A DNA stretch of 64,000 nucleotides from JBEVOS01 sp044226655 (lineage in GTDB: Bacteria > Pseudomonadota > Alphaproteobacteria > Caulobacterales > Aquidulcibacteraceae): NCBI GenBank assembly GCA_044226655.1, contig JBGAGO010000006.1:95346-159345 (forward strand), in the 5' to 3' direction. Positions 8,684 through 18,451 of this stretch are shown here, piece by piece (position 1 is the first letter of the stretch; each line of letters starts with the position of its first letter). The notes below the pieces were generated by a model. It was not told where the DNA came from and did no database searches. It worked only from the letters and a program-made list of their open reading frames with translations. A program made the position numbers and the translations under genes.

Positions 8684-11600
8684 ATGGAGCGGTATCTGGC
8701 CTGGATTCGGGCGCGCGCCGCCGGGATCGCCGCATCGGTTGGCCGCTTCGTCCAATGGGATAACAACCGCAACGCCGTTTTGGCGGCGGCGGTCGCTCTG
8801 ATGGCCGGGCTTTGGGGCGGCGCCGTGCTGGGCAAAGGGCTCAATGGCGGCGGCGGACCGACCGAAATCGCCGCCCTCGGCGCGCCCGCGGCGGAGACGA
8901 TGCGGTCGGCCAACGCGCCGCGCGCGCGGCGCGAGCCGGTCGACGGCATGGCCTGGACCAACACGCGCATCGATGTCTCGGGCGCCAATCCGCGCGCCTG
9001 CCTCGAATTCTCGCGTCCGCTCGCCACCGGCGCCAATGTCCATTTCGCCGATTACATCCAGATCGAACCGGCCGCGCCGATCCAGGTCGAACCGTCGGGC
9101 ACGCTGCTGTGCATCTCCGGCTTGCCTTACGAACCCGATCGGCAGGTCACGATCCGCCAGGGCCTGCCCGCGCAGGACGGTTCGCACACCACGCGCGATG
9201 AGAGCTTCACGCTCTCCTTTGGCGATCGGCCCGCCTATGTCGGCTTCGCCGGCAATGGCGTGATCCTTCCGCGCGCCGAAGCCGATGGCCTGGCGATCGA
9301 AACCGTCAACGTCTCCAAGCTCGATATCGAAGTGCTGCGCGTGCCCGATCGCATCCTGTCGCAGCGCGATGTGTCGCCCGGCGAAAGCTATGACGAAGGC
9401 TCCTGGGGCTGGTGGGGCGAGGGCGATGATGTCGGCGTTCAGGTCTACAAAGGCTCGGTCGATATCGCGCTTGGCCAATGCCCGGACCGCCCGCAGGACC
9501 GCGCCTGCTCGCGCCGCAACCAGGGCATCACGACCGTCTTCTCGCTCGGCGCCGCGCTCGGCCAGCTGCGCCCCGGCGCCTATATCGTGCGCGCCAAGGA
9601 TTCGAGTCCCGGCGCCGGCGCCAATGGCCGCGACAATGATCGCCCGGCCTTCGCCTATCGCTGGATCATCTACACCGATGTGGCGCTGCAGACCTTCGAG
9701 GGCGCGACCGGCATGGACGTGGTGGCGCGCTCGCTGCGCTCGGCCCGCCCGCTCGGCAATGTCACGCTGACACTGATCGCGGAAAACAATGACGAACTCG
9801 CCCGCATCCGCACCGATGCCCAGGGCCGCGCCCATTTCAACAAGCCGCTGTTCGATGGCGAAGGCCCGGCCCGCGCGCGCTATGTGATGGCCTATGGCGG
9901 CGAGGGCGATTTCGCCGCGCTCGATCTCAACCGCTCCGCGCTCGATCTGACGGATCGCAATATCGATGGCCGCGCCACGCCCGGCGATATCGACGCCTAT
10001 GTCTATACCGAGCGCGGCGTCTATCGTCCCGGCGAGCGCGTGCGCCTGATCGGCCTGATGCGCGATCCCTCCGGCCACGCCATCACCAATCGGCTGTCGA
10101 CGCTCATCTTCTATCGCCCCAACGGCACCGAAGCGCGCCGCCTGCGTCTCAACAACGCCGTGCAGGGCGGCGCGATCGCGCAGAATTTCGATCTCGATCG
10201 CTCTGCGCCGCGCGGCATGTGGCGCGCCGTGCTGCAGGTCGATGGCCAGGAGGCGCAGGCCGGCGAGGTCTCCTTCTCCGTCGAAGATTTCGTGCCGCAG
10301 CGCCTGCGCGTGCGCATGAGCGCGGCCGAAACGCCGCTCACCGCCAATCAGCAGCGCCCGATCTCGGTGCAGGCCGATTTCCTCTACGGCGCGCCCGGCG
10401 GCGGCCTTGCGGTCGAAACCGAAGCGCGTCTGCAGGTCGATGAAAATCCGTTCCCCGATCAGCGCGGCTTCCAGTTCGGCAAGACCGATGAAAGTTTCAG
10501 CGAACAGCTGATCCAATTGCCGGCGACTACGACCGATGGCCAAGGCGCGGCGCAAGTGCTGTTCGCGCTCAGCAATCCGCCAACCACGAGCCTGCCTCTG
10601 CGTGCGCGTGTCGTCGCCAGCGTCGCCGATCCGGGCGGGCGCGTGGTGCGCGAAAGCTTCCAGATTCCGGTGCGGCTCTCCAGCGCTTATATCGGCGTCA
10701 AGCCGCGCTTCGAGAATTTCAGCGTCGCGCATGGCGCGGCCGCCAGCTTCGATGTGATCGCGATGGGCGCGCAAGGCGCGCGCACCGCTTTGCCCGGCGT
10801 GCAATGGCGCCTCGTCGAAGAAGATTGGAGCTATGATTGGTATCTGGACGGCGGCCAATGGAAATGGCGCCGCACGGGCCGCGACATTCCCATCGATGGC
10901 GGAACCGTCAACGTCACAGGCGGCCAGCCCGCGCAGATCGGCAGAACCGGCCTGCGTGACGGCCAATATCGTCTGATCCTCACGCAGGCGGGCGCCAACG
11001 CGGAAACCTCGCTGCGCTTCAGCGTCGGCTGGAGTTACGACAGCGGCGATACCGCCACGCCCGACATGGTCACCGTCGATGCGCCCGATCAGGCGGTGCG
11101 CAGCGGCTCGCGCGCGCGCGTGCGCATCAGCGCGCCTTATCCGGGCGAAGCGCAGATCGTCGTCGCCACCGACCGCGTGCTCGAAACCCGCACCATGCAT
11201 ATCGGCGCCGAGGGCGCGACGCTCGATCTCGCGACCTCCGATGCCTGGGGCGCCGGCGCTTACGTGCTCGTCACGGTGATGACGCCGCGCGATCCGGTGA
11301 ACCTGCCGGTGCCGCGCCGCGCCGTGGGCGTCGCCTACGTGCCCGTCGATGTGGCGAGCCGCGTGCTCAATGTTTCGGTCGGGCAGGGCCTCGGCGTGGT
11401 GCGTCCGCGTCAGCAGGTCAACATCCCGATCCGCGTGACGAACGTGCCCGGCGGCGAACATGTGCGCGTCGCCATCGCCATGGTCGATCAGGGCATTCTC
11501 GGCCTCACCAATTATCAATCACCCAATCCGCAGGATTATTTCTTCGGCCGCCGCGCGCTCGGCGTGCTGGTGCGCGACGACTACGGGCGCCTGCTCAATC

Positions 11601-13741
11601 CCAATCTCGGCGCCGCCGCCATCGCGCGGCAGGGCGGCGATTCGCTCGGCGGGGAAGGCTTGACCGTCGTGCCCACGCGCACGGTCTCGCTGTTCTCCGA
11701 TGTGGTGCAGGTCGATGGCGCGGGCCGCGCGACGATCCCGCTGACCATTCCCGATTTCAACGGCGAGCTGCGCCTGATGGCCGTCGCGTGGAGCGAAAGC
11801 GCGGTCGGGCAAGCGAGCCAGGCCGTCACCGTGCGCGATCCGGTGGTCGCAGAACTCATCCTGCCGCGCTTCCTCGCGCCTGGCGATGAAGCGCTCGCCA
11901 CGCTCAATCTCGACAATGTCGAAGGTCCGTCCGGCGCTTACGCTGTCACGTTCCACGGCTCGTCCGCCGCCGTGCTCAACGCGCCCGCGGCCCGCGTGCA
12001 ATTGGCGCGCGGCCAGCGGCAGACCGTGCGCGTCGCCGTGACCGGCGGAAACGCCGGCGTCGGAACCATCGCGCTCCATCTCACCGGCCCGCAGGGCTTC
12101 ACCGCGATCGACCGCAGCTACGACATCCAATCGCGCGCGCCCTATCTGCCGATCACTTTGGTGACGACGGAGCCGCAAGCGGCGAGCGTCGCCTGGCGCG
12201 CGCCGGGCGATGCGTTGGCCAGCTTCGCGCCTGGCGAAGGCCGCGCGCTGGTGTCCTATTCCAACCTCGCCAATCTCAATCCCGCGCCGCTGATCGATGC
12301 GTTGGAGCGCTATCCCTATGGCTGCTCCGAACAGCTTACCAGCGTCTCGATGCCGCTCATCTATTTCAACACGCTGGCGCGCGAGAGCGGGCTTACGCAG
12401 GATTTGCGTCTGCGCGGGCGCATTCAGGATGCGGTGACGCGCCTGCTTGATCGCCAATCGCCCGACGGTTCGTTCGGGCTTTGGACTGCCAGCGATGGCG
12501 CAGCGACGCCGTGGCTTGGCGCTTACGTGGTCGATTTCCTGCAGCGCGCGAAAGCGCAAGGCTTCATCGTGCCGCAAGCCGCGCTAGACAGTGCGTACAA
12601 TGCGCTGCGCAATGTCGCGCGCGTCGGTGATAGCGGCTCGGTCGGCTATGACTTCACGGTCTATCGTTGGCCGGGCTCGACCGATAGCGATGCCCTGCTG
12701 CGCTCACGCTCGGCGGCCTACGCGCTCTACGTGCTCGCCCACGGCCGCGCCGCCGATGTCTCGCAATTGCGCTATTTCCACGATGCGCGGCTGCGCGACG
12801 AGCCGTCGCCTCTGGCGCGCGCGCAGATCGGCGCGGGCCTCGCCTTCCTGGGCGATCAGGCGCGGGCGCACGATTCCTTCCGTCAGGCCGAAGCCGCGCT
12901 CGGCTATCGCAACACCGGCGATTGGTACCAATCGCCGGTGCGCGATATGGCGGGCGTGCTGGCGCTGGCGGCCGAAGCGGGCGAGGTCGATCTGGTCGAT
13001 CGCATCCGCCGCCGGCTCGAGCGCGAAGCGCCCGACGCCGCCAATCTGATGACGCAGGAGCAGGCGCAATTCCTGATGGCCGCGAACGCGCTCTTGCAGC
13101 GCGCCGGGCCGCTCAACATCGCGCTTAACGGCCAGGGCGGGCAGGGCCGCCGTGTGATGGCGAGCGCGGCGCAGCTCACGCAGGGGCTCGTGTTCCGCAA
13201 TGACGGACGCGGGCCCGTGTGGCGTTCGCTCGCGCTGTCCGGTCCGCCGCGCGAATCGCCGGGCGCGTTGAGTCAGGGCTATGTGATCAGCAAGACGATC
13301 TATCGTCTCGATGGTTCGATCGCTTCGCTCGACAGCATTCGCCAGGGCGAGCGCGTGATCGTGGCGCTGAGCGGCGCGCCGGAGGGCGTGCGGCTTTATC
13401 CCACCGTGGTCGTCGATCTTCTGCCGCCCGGCCTCGAAATAGAAAGCGTGCTCACGCCGGACGATGGCCTGGGCGAGCTGCAATATGATGGAACGCGGCG
13501 CTCGGGGCCGTTCGCCTTCGTCGGCCAGATCGATTCGGGCCGCGTCGCCGAAGCGCGCGATGATCGCTTCGTCGGCGCCATCGACATTCGCGGATCGCGC
13601 TTCACCTTCGCCTACATGGCCCGCGCGGTGACGCCCGGCTCCTATGTGATGCCCGGCGTGCAGGTCGAAGACATGTACCGCCCCGGCGTTTTCGCCCGCA
13701 CCGCGCCCGGCCGCATCCAGATCGCGCCGCAAGGCGGATGA
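8684..13741 (+). CDS. bacterial alpha-2-macroglobulin (YfhM-like)
   Basis: A 1685-residue envelope protein. I chose the ATG at 8684 because GGGGAG lies eight bases upstream. Residues about 26-45 form one hydrophobic segment (AVLAAAVALMAGLWGGAVLG) that anchors the protein in the inner membrane rather than by a lipobox. Macroglobulin domains follow, then the thioester site YGCSEQ at about residue 1213-1217, which keeps the Cys and Gln that form the internal thioester, then the alpha-helical TED domain (DRQSPDGSFGLW). The family traps proteases that reach the periplasm and works with PBP1C, whose gene follows, as in E. coli yfhM-pbpC. The bait region cannot be placed by eye. Confidence 0.92.
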   Translation: MERYLAWIRARAAGIAASVGRFVQWDNNRNAVLAAAVALMAGLWGGAVLGKGLNGGGGPTEIAALGAPAAETMRSANAPRARREPVDGMAWTNTRIDVSGANPRACLEFSRPLATGANVHFADYIQIEPAAPIQVEPSGTLLCISGLPYEPDRQVTIRQGLPAQDGSHTTRDESFTLSFGDRPAYVGFAGNGVILPRAEADGLAIETVNVSKLDIEVLRVPDRILSQRDVSPGESYDEGSWGWWGEGDDVGVQVYKGSVDIALGQCPDRPQDRACSRRNQGITTVFSLGAALGQLRPGAYIVRAKDSSPGAGANGRDNDRPAFAYRWIIYTDVALQTFEGATGMDVVARSLRSARPLGNVTLTLIAENNDELARIRTDAQGRAHFNKPLFDGEGPARARYVMAYGGEGDFAALDLNRSALDLTDRNIDGRATPGDIDAYVYTERGVYRPGERVRLIGLMRDPSGHAITNRLSTLIFYRPNGTEARRLRLNNAVQGGAIAQNFDLDRSAPRGMWRAVLQVDGQEAQAGEVSFSVEDFVPQRLRVRMSAAETPLTANQQRPISVQADFLYGAPGGGLAVETEARLQVDENPFPDQRGFQFGKTDESFSEQLIQLPATTTDGQGAAQVLFALSNPPTTSLPLRARVVASVADPGGRVVRESFQIPVRLSSAYIGVKPRFENFSVAHGAAASFDVIAMGAQGARTALPGVQWRLVEEDWSYDWYLDGGQWKWRRTGRDIPIDGGTVNVTGGQPAQIGRTGLRDGQYRLILTQAGANAETSLRFSVGWSYDSGDTATPDMVTVDAPDQAVRSGSRARVRISAPYPGEAQIVVATDRVLETRTMHIGAEGATLDLATSDAWGAGAYVLVTVMTPRDPVNLPVPRRAVGVAYVPVDVASRVLNVSVGQGLGVVRPRQQVNIPIRVTNVPGGEHVRVAIAMVDQGILGLTNYQSPNPQDYFFGRRALGVLVRDDYGRLLNPNLGAAAIARQGGDSLGGEGLTVVPTRTVSLFSDVVQVDGAGRATIPLTIPDFNGELRLMAVAWSESAVGQASQAVTVRDPVVAELILPRFLAPGDEALATLNLDNVEGPSGAYAVTFHGSSAAVLNAPAARVQLARGQRQTVRVAVTGGNAGVGTIALHLTGPQGFTAIDRSYDIQSRAPYLPITLVTTEPQAASVAWRAPGDALASFAPGEGRALVSYSNLANLNPAPLIDALERYPYGCSEQLTSVSMPLIYFNTLARESGLTQDLRLRGRIQDAVTRLLDRQSPDGSFGLWTASDGAATPWLGAYVVDFLQRAKAQGFIVPQAALDSAYNALRNVARVGDSGSVGYDFTVYRWPGSTDSDALLRSRSAAYALYVLAHGRAADVSQLRYFHDARLRDEPSPLARAQIGAGLAFLGDQARAHDSFRQAEAALGYRNTGDWYQSPVRDMAGVLALAAEAGEVDLVDRIRRRLEREAPDAANLMTQEQAQFLMAANALLQRAGPLNIALNGQGGQGRRVMASAAQLTQGLVFRNDGRGPVWRSLALSGPPRESPGALSQGYVISKTIYRLDGSIASLDSIRQGERVIVALSGAPEGVRLYPTVVVDLLPPGLEIESVLTPDDGLGELQYDGTRRSGPFAFVGQIDSGRVAEARDDRFVGAIDIRGSRFTFAYMARAVTPGSYVMPGVQVEDMYRPGVFARTAPGRIQIAPQGG

Positions 13742-13787
13742 TGAGCGCGCGCCTGCCATGGTGCGTTCCGCTTCAGCACAGAGGCGC

Positions 13788-13948
13788 GACGCACCCCCTC
13801 CCCGCGAGGGGAGGGGGCAGGGGGTGGGGCGAATCCCAACGTGCGATCGCATCAGCGCAGCGCGCCGATCTGAGCTCATGTCGCGCGACCTTTGAACGGC
13901 TGTGTTTCACCCCCCCCCCCGCCCCCTCCCCTCGCGGGGAGGGGGAGA
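13788..13948. repeat. inverted pair of GC-rich palindromic repeats
   Basis: Two copies of the same element in opposite orientation lie between the macroglobulin gene and pbpC: CCCCTCCCCGCGAGGGGAG with a G-rich tail (13793-13826) and its reverse complement (13908-13948). Each forms a strong hairpin with a CGCG centre, and the pair can also fold on itself. The right copy ends in GGGGAGGGGGAG and supplies the ribosome-binding site of pbpC. Confidence 0.9.
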
Positions 13949-13952
13949 GCGC

Positions 13953-16043
13953 GTGAATCCGTTCGCATCCTCCATGCGCCGCGGCCCACGCGTCGGCTTG
14001 CCGCTGAGCGCGCGCGGCAGGCGCATCGCATGGGGGTTGCTGGCGTTCATGGTGGCGCTGTTTGCGCTCGATGTGGCGCTGCCGCCGCCGCTGGAGCGCG
14101 CGCGCGTGGTCTCGCCGGTGGTGACCGATCGCGACGGCCGCTGGCTGATGGCGTTCACGACGCCGCAAGGCCGCTGGCGGCTCGCCGCGCGGCTGCAAGA
14201 CATCGATCCCGTCTTTCAGCGCCGCCTCATCGCGCTCGAAGATGCGCGCTTCTGGTTTCATCCGGGCGTCGATCCGATCGCGCTGGCGCGCGCCACGCTC
14301 GCCTATGCCCGCTCCGGCCGCGTCACGCAGGGCGGCTCGACGATCACCATGCAGCTCGCGCGCCTGATCGAGCCGCGCCCGCGCACCGTGCCATCCAAGC
14401 TGATCGAAATCTTGCGCGCGCTGCAGATCGAGCGGCGTATGAGCAAGCGCGAGATTCTAGAGGCCTATTTCACGCTGGCGCCCTATGGCGGCAATCTTGA
14501 AGGCGTGCGCGCGGCCTCGCGCGCCTATTTCGGCCGCGACCCGATCTGGCTGGAAGATCACGAAATGGCGCTGCTCGCGGCGCTGCCGCAAGCGCCCGAA
14601 GCGCGCCGGCCCGATCGCCATCCGCAAGCTGCGCGCGCCGGGCGCGATGAGGTGATCCGGAAATTTCAGCGCATGGGTTTTTTGTCGCCGCGCCTTGCGC
14701 GCGAAGCCGAGGAAGCGCCGATCCCCGCGCGCGCGCCGTTTCCCTATTCCGCGCCGCACCTCGCCGCGCGCCTCGTCGCGCAACATCCGGACGCGCCCTT
14801 CGTCGCCTCGACGCTCGACGCTGACATCCAGAGCGCCTTTGAAAATCTCGCACGCACGCACGCCGCCAATATGGACCGCGACGCCACCATCGCGATCCTC
14901 GCCGTCGACATCGAAAGTCGCGACATCCGCGCCAGCGTCGGCGGCGCGGGGCTGTCGCGCGCCGGCGGCTATATCGATATGACGCGCGCCGTGCGCTCGC
15001 CCGGCTCGGCGCTCAAACCTTTCCTCTATGCGATCGCGTTCGACGATGGCGTGGCCGCGCCGGAAACCCTGGTGCGCGATGCGCCGCGCCGCTTCTCCGG
15101 CTACATGCCGGAGAATTTCGATCGCCGCTTTCACGGCGATGTGCGCCTCGAAGACGCGCTTGCGCATTCGCTCAACCTGCCCGCCGTCGCCACGCTCGAC
15201 CGTATCGGCGCGCCGCGCTTTCAGGCCGCGCTGATCAACGCCGGCGCGCATCCGCGCCTGCCGCGCGGCGCGGAAAGCGAACCCGGCCTCGCGCTCGCGC
15301 TTGGCGGCGTGGGCGTCACGCTCGAGGAAATGGTCACGCTCTACGCCGCGCTGGGCGGAGAAGGGCGCGCGCGGCCGTTGCGCGATGCGCCGGGCTTCGC
15401 GTTTGTGCGTGACTCGCGCTTGGTGCGGCCTGAGACCGCCGCGCGCGTGATCGATATTCTCGCCAGCTCGCCGACGCCCGATGGCCGCGCGCCCGCGGCC
15501 CTCGCGCAAGGCGCGCCGCGCATCGCGTTCAAGACCGGCACCAGCTACGGCTTTCGCGACGCCTGGGCGTTCGGCGTGGGCGGCGGCTACGCCATCGGCG
15601 TGTGGGTCGGCCGGCCCGATGGCGCGCCGCGCCCGGGTGCGACCGGCCGCGTCGCCGCGCTGCCGATCCTGTTCGATGCGTTCGATCGTTTGAATTTGCC
15701 CGCCGCCGCCTATCGCGCGCCGCGCACGGAAGAGCGCGCGGCGCCCGGCCTCGTGCGCCTCGATCAGCCGGACGGCGATGACGCGGCGCCCGCGATATTG
15801 TTTCCTCCCAACAATGCCGAAGTGCTCGTGCTGGATTATGGCGCACACGCGCGCGGGCTGTCGCTCTCGGCCAATGGGCGCGCGCCGTTCACCTGGTTCG
15901 CCGAAGGCCGCGGCGTGCCCGTCGAGCCGACCAGCGGGCGCGCCATCTGGCGCCCGAGCGCGCCGGGCTTCTACAACGTCACCGTGATCGACGCCGAGGG
16001 CCGCAGCGCGACCGCGCGCGTGCGCATCCGCGACCGCGGCTGA
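13953..16043 (+). CDS. pbpC: penicillin-binding protein 1C
   Basis: About 696 residues. It polymerises lipid II (GT51 domain) and carries a transpeptidase domain. Seen in order: one N-terminal membrane helix (LLAFMVALFALDVALP), the GT51 motifs ALEDARFWFHPGVD and GGSTITMQLARL, EAYFTLAPYGGNLEG, the transpeptidase SPGSALKPFLY (SxxK), HSLN (SxN) and FKTGTS (KTG), and a C-terminal immunoglobulin-like BiPBP_C domain ending RVRIRDRG. I propose a GTG start at 13953, directly after GGGGAGAGC from the palindromic repeat; an ATG at 13902 would translate the repeat itself and ATG 13974 is an alternative. Partner of the upstream alpha-2-macroglobulin. Confidence 0.92.
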   Translation: MNPFASSMRRGPRVGLPLSARGRRIAWGLLAFMVALFALDVALPPPLERARVVSPVVTDRDGRWLMAFTTPQGRWRLAARLQDIDPVFQRRLIALEDARFWFHPGVDPIALARATLAYARSGRVTQGGSTITMQLARLIEPRPRTVPSKLIEILRALQIERRMSKREILEAYFTLAPYGGNLEGVRAASRAYFGRDPIWLEDHEMALLAALPQAPEARRPDRHPQAARAGRDEVIRKFQRMGFLSPRLAREAEEAPIPARAPFPYSAPHLAARLVAQHPDAPFVASTLDADIQSAFENLARTHAANMDRDATIAILAVDIESRDIRASVGGAGLSRAGGYIDMTRAVRSPGSALKPFLYAIAFDDGVAAPETLVRDAPRRFSGYMPENFDRRFHGDVRLEDALAHSLNLPAVATLDRIGAPRFQAALINAGAHPRLPRGAESEPGLALALGGVGVTLEEMVTLYAALGGEGRARPLRDAPGFAFVRDSRLVRPETAARVIDILASSPTPDGRAPAALAQGAPRIAFKTGTSYGFRDAWAFGVGGGYAIGVWVGRPDGAPRPGATGRVAALPILFDAFDRLNLPAAAYRAPRTEERAAPGLVRLDQPDGDDAAPAILFPPNNAEVLVLDYGAHARGLSLSANGRAPFTWFAEGRGVPVEPTSGRAIWRPSAPGFYNVTVIDAEGRSATARVRIRDRG

Positions 16044-16079
16044 GTTGCGCGCGCGCCCGCGTCTCGGCAAACAGCAGCG

Positions 16080-17264
16080 ATGATGTTCGCCCGCGTCTCC
16101 TATCTTCGCGACCGCCGCGGCCATGGCGGCCATCGCGTCGGCAATGCGGAGCTGTTCTTCGATCTCGTCTTCGTGTTCGCGATCACGCAGCTCTCGCATG
16201 CGCTGATCGCGCATCCGAGCGTGGAGGGCGCGTTCGAGACGGCGCTGATCTTCCTCGCGGTCTGGTGGGCGTGGATTTACACGGTCTGGGTCACGAACTG
16301 GCTCGATCCGCAGCGCGGGCTGGTGCGGCTCTTGCTGTTCGTCCTGATGGCCATCGGCCTTGTCATGTCGACCTCGATCCCGCACGCGTTCGAGGACAAG
16401 GCTGCGACCTTCGCGTGCGCCTATGTGGCGTTTCATCTGGTGCGCGACGTCTTCATGCTGTGGGCGCTGAAGAACCATTCCGCGTCGAATTTTCTCAATT
16501 TCGTGCGCATCACGGTCTGGCAGGTCGTGGCGGTCTTGTTCTGGATCGCAGGCATCGTCTGGCATGAGCATCGCTTCGCGCTCTGGCTGACGGCGCTGGG
16601 CGTCGAGACGCTGGGGCCGATGAATGCGTTCTGGACGCCGGGCCTCGGCCGCTCGACCACGGCCGATTGGGACGTCTCGCCCGCGCACATGGCCGAGCGC
16701 TGCAGCCTCTTCATCATCATCGCGCTCGGCGAAGGCATTCTCGTCACCGGCGCGACGTTCGGCGATCAGCCGTTCGATCAAGCGCATGGCCTTGCTTTCC
16801 TCGTCGCGTTCGCGGGCAGCGTGGCGATGTGGTGGATCTATTTTCTGGCCGCCGAGCGCGGCGGCGAGCGCTATGAAAAGGGCGGCGATCCTGGCCGGCT
16901 GGCGCGGCTCGCTTACACCTATCTGCACGCGCCGATCGTGGCGGGCATCGTCGTCAGCGCCGCGGGCGATCAGAGCTTGCTCAGCCATGCCGAGGGCGAG
17001 ACGAGTCTTGCCGCAGCGCTGCTGATCGCGGGCGGGCCGGCGCTGTTCCTTGGCGGAACGGCGGCGTTCAAAAGCGTGATCTTTGAAAAACTGCCGCATG
17101 CGCAGCTTATAGGGATCGGTGCGCTGATCGTGCTGATCGCCGCGCATCAGGCTTTGGCGGCGCTTCCGTTTGCGGGCCTTGCGGCGGCGATCCTGATCGG
17201 CGTGGCGATCGCGAGTGAGCTCACCGCGCGCGCGGACGAAGCGGCGCGGGCGAAGAAGGGATGA
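16080..17264 (+). CDS. ltrA: LtrA-family (low temperature requirement) membrane protein
   Basis: The 394-residue protein contains the LtrA family opening NAELFFDLVFVFAITQLSH and the mid-protein motif AERCSLFIIIALGEGIL. It is strongly hydrophobic with roughly ten predicted membrane helices, in keeping with the family. LtrA was named from a cold-sensitive Listeria mutant; its biochemical role is unknown. It starts 36 bases after pbpC, and its stop is only four bases before the next start, so it is likely co-transcribed with the phospholipase-like lipoprotein. Confidence 0.87.
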   Translation: MMFARVSYLRDRRGHGGHRVGNAELFFDLVFVFAITQLSHALIAHPSVEGAFETALIFLAVWWAWIYTVWVTNWLDPQRGLVRLLLFVLMAIGLVMSTSIPHAFEDKAATFACAYVAFHLVRDVFMLWALKNHSASNFLNFVRITVWQVVAVLFWIAGIVWHEHRFALWLTALGVETLGPMNAFWTPGLGRSTTADWDVSPAHMAERCSLFIIIALGEGILVTGATFGDQPFDQAHGLAFLVAFAGSVAMWWIYFLAAERGGERYEKGGDPGRLARLAYTYLHAPIVAGIVVSAAGDQSLLSHAEGETSLAAALLIAGGPALFLGGTAAFKSVIFEKLPHAQLIGIGALIVLIAAHQALAALPFAGLAAAILIGVAIASELTARADEAARAKKG

Positions 17265-17268
17265 AACG

Positions 17269-18420
17269 ATGCGGGTTGTGATGGCTTTGGCGATGCTGGC
17301 GCTGGTTGGCTGCGCGACGCCGCGTGAGGCGGCCTGCGATCTCACGCAGGCCGATGCGCCCTGCGCGCGCGCCTGGATCGATGCGCATCTGCGCGCCAAC
17401 GACATCCAGGCCATCGGCACGCACAATTCTTATCGCATCGCGATCGGCGCCGCGGAATTCGCGACCATCGCGCAACGCAGCCCGTTTCAGGCCCGCGCGC
17501 TCGATTATGCGCACGATCCGCTGACGCAGCAATTGGACGCCGGCGCGCGCCAGATCGAGCTCGATACGCTGATCGACCGCGAAGGCGGCCGCTACGCCCA
17601 TCCGCGCGCCCGCGCGCTGCTCTCCGCGCAAGGCGCAACGCTCGAACCGTTCGACAATAGCGCGCTGCTCGCGCCCGGCTTCAAGGTGATGCACGCGCAG
17701 GACATCGACTATCGCTCGGTGTGCCAGCCTTTCGTGGCGTGCCTGCGCGAGATTCTCGCTTGGTCGAACGCGCATCGCGATCACGCGCCGATCCTGATCA
17801 TGCTCAATCTCAAATACGGCGCCTCGGATGTGCCGGGCGGCGTCGAGGCGCCGGATTATGACGCGGCGGCGTTCGATGCGCTCGACGCGGAAATCCGCTC
17901 CGTGATTCCGGAAGACGGCCTCATCACGCCCGACCGCGTACAGCGCGGCTATGCAAGCCTGCGCGACGCCATCGCCGCCGACGCCTGGCCGACCTTGGGC
18001 GAGGCGCGCGGCCATTTCATCTTCGCGATCGATGCGGATTATCGCTACGGCGAGATTTATCGCGGCGCGCGCGCCAATCTCGAAGGCCGCGTGATGTTTC
18101 CGAACCAGCCCGAAAGCTCGCCCATCGCCGCCTATATGACGCTCAACGATCCAATCGGCGAAGCCGCGCGCATTCGCGCGGCCGTGGCGGCCAATCTCAT
18201 CGTGCGCACCCGCGCCGACGCCGACACGTGGGAAGCCCGCCGCGGCGATAGCGCCCGCCGCGACGCCGCCTTTGCATCGGGCGCGCAATATGTCTCCACC
18301 GATTACATGACGCCGCGCACGGAATGGAGTTCCTATTCTGCGACCTTGCCCGAGATCGCGCGGTGCAATCCGGTGCGCGCGGAAAATCGCTGTGGCGCGA
18401 ACGCGGTCGAAGGAAGGTGA
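17269..18420 (+). CDS. Ca2+-dependent PI-PLC-like lipoprotein
   Basis: A 383-residue protein with a lipoprotein signal (MALAMLALVGC, Cys about residue 14). The body has the phosphodiesterase pattern of the PI-PLC-C1 family: QAIGTHNSYRI (first catalytic His), ARQIELDTLIDREGG (metal-binding acidic residues), FKVMHAQDIDYRSVC (second His) and ILIMLNLKYG. It would cleave phosphodiester bonds, possibly of lipids, at the outer membrane or periplasm. The true substrate is unknown, because bacterial members are widespread where phosphoinositides are rare. ATG 17269 overlaps nothing and lies four bases after ltrA. Confidence 0.85.
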   Translation: MRVVMALAMLALVGCATPREAACDLTQADAPCARAWIDAHLRANDIQAIGTHNSYRIAIGAAEFATIAQRSPFQARALDYAHDPLTQQLDAGARQIELDTLIDREGGRYAHPRARALLSAQGATLEPFDNSALLAPGFKVMHAQDIDYRSVCQPFVACLREILAWSNAHRDHAPILIMLNLKYGASDVPGGVEAPDYDAAAFDALDAEIRSVIPEDGLITPDRVQRGYASLRDAIAADAWPTLGEARGHFIFAIDADYRYGEIYRGARANLEGRVMFPNQPESSPIAAYMTLNDPIGEAARIRAAVAANLIVRTRADADTWEARRGDSARRDAAFASGAQYVSTDYMTPRTEWSSYSATLPEIARCNPVRAENRCGANAVEGR

Positions 18421-18427
18421 GCCTCTT

Positions 18428-18450
18428 TCCTCCCCCTTGCAGGGGGAGGA
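18428..18450. terminator. palindromic repeat between convergent genes, likely bidirectional terminator
   Basis: A single copy of hairpin TCCTCCCCCTTGCAGGGGGA lies between the convergent PI-PLC-like and cytochrome c genes. The stem is nine to ten GC-rich pairs around a TTGCA loop. It is the minimal form of the repeat family seen at 48.9, 50.6, 57.4 and 57.9 kb, and in this position it would end both transcripts. Confidence 0.6.
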
Positions 18451-18451
18451 G

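Noticed and set aside
8537..11518. 993-codon open frame on the minus strand opposite the macroglobulin gene
   Set aside because: Long antisense frames arise from high GC; the product is His/Arg/Ala-rich without motifs and the plus-strand gene is certain.
13902..13952. ATG start of pbpC inside the palindrome
   Set aside because: It translates the repeat (HPPPRPLPSRGGGE); the GTG after it has a good ribosome site.
14457..17426. 989-codon open frame opposite pbpC and ltrA
   Set aside because: Same GC artefact; it crosses two well-supported genes.
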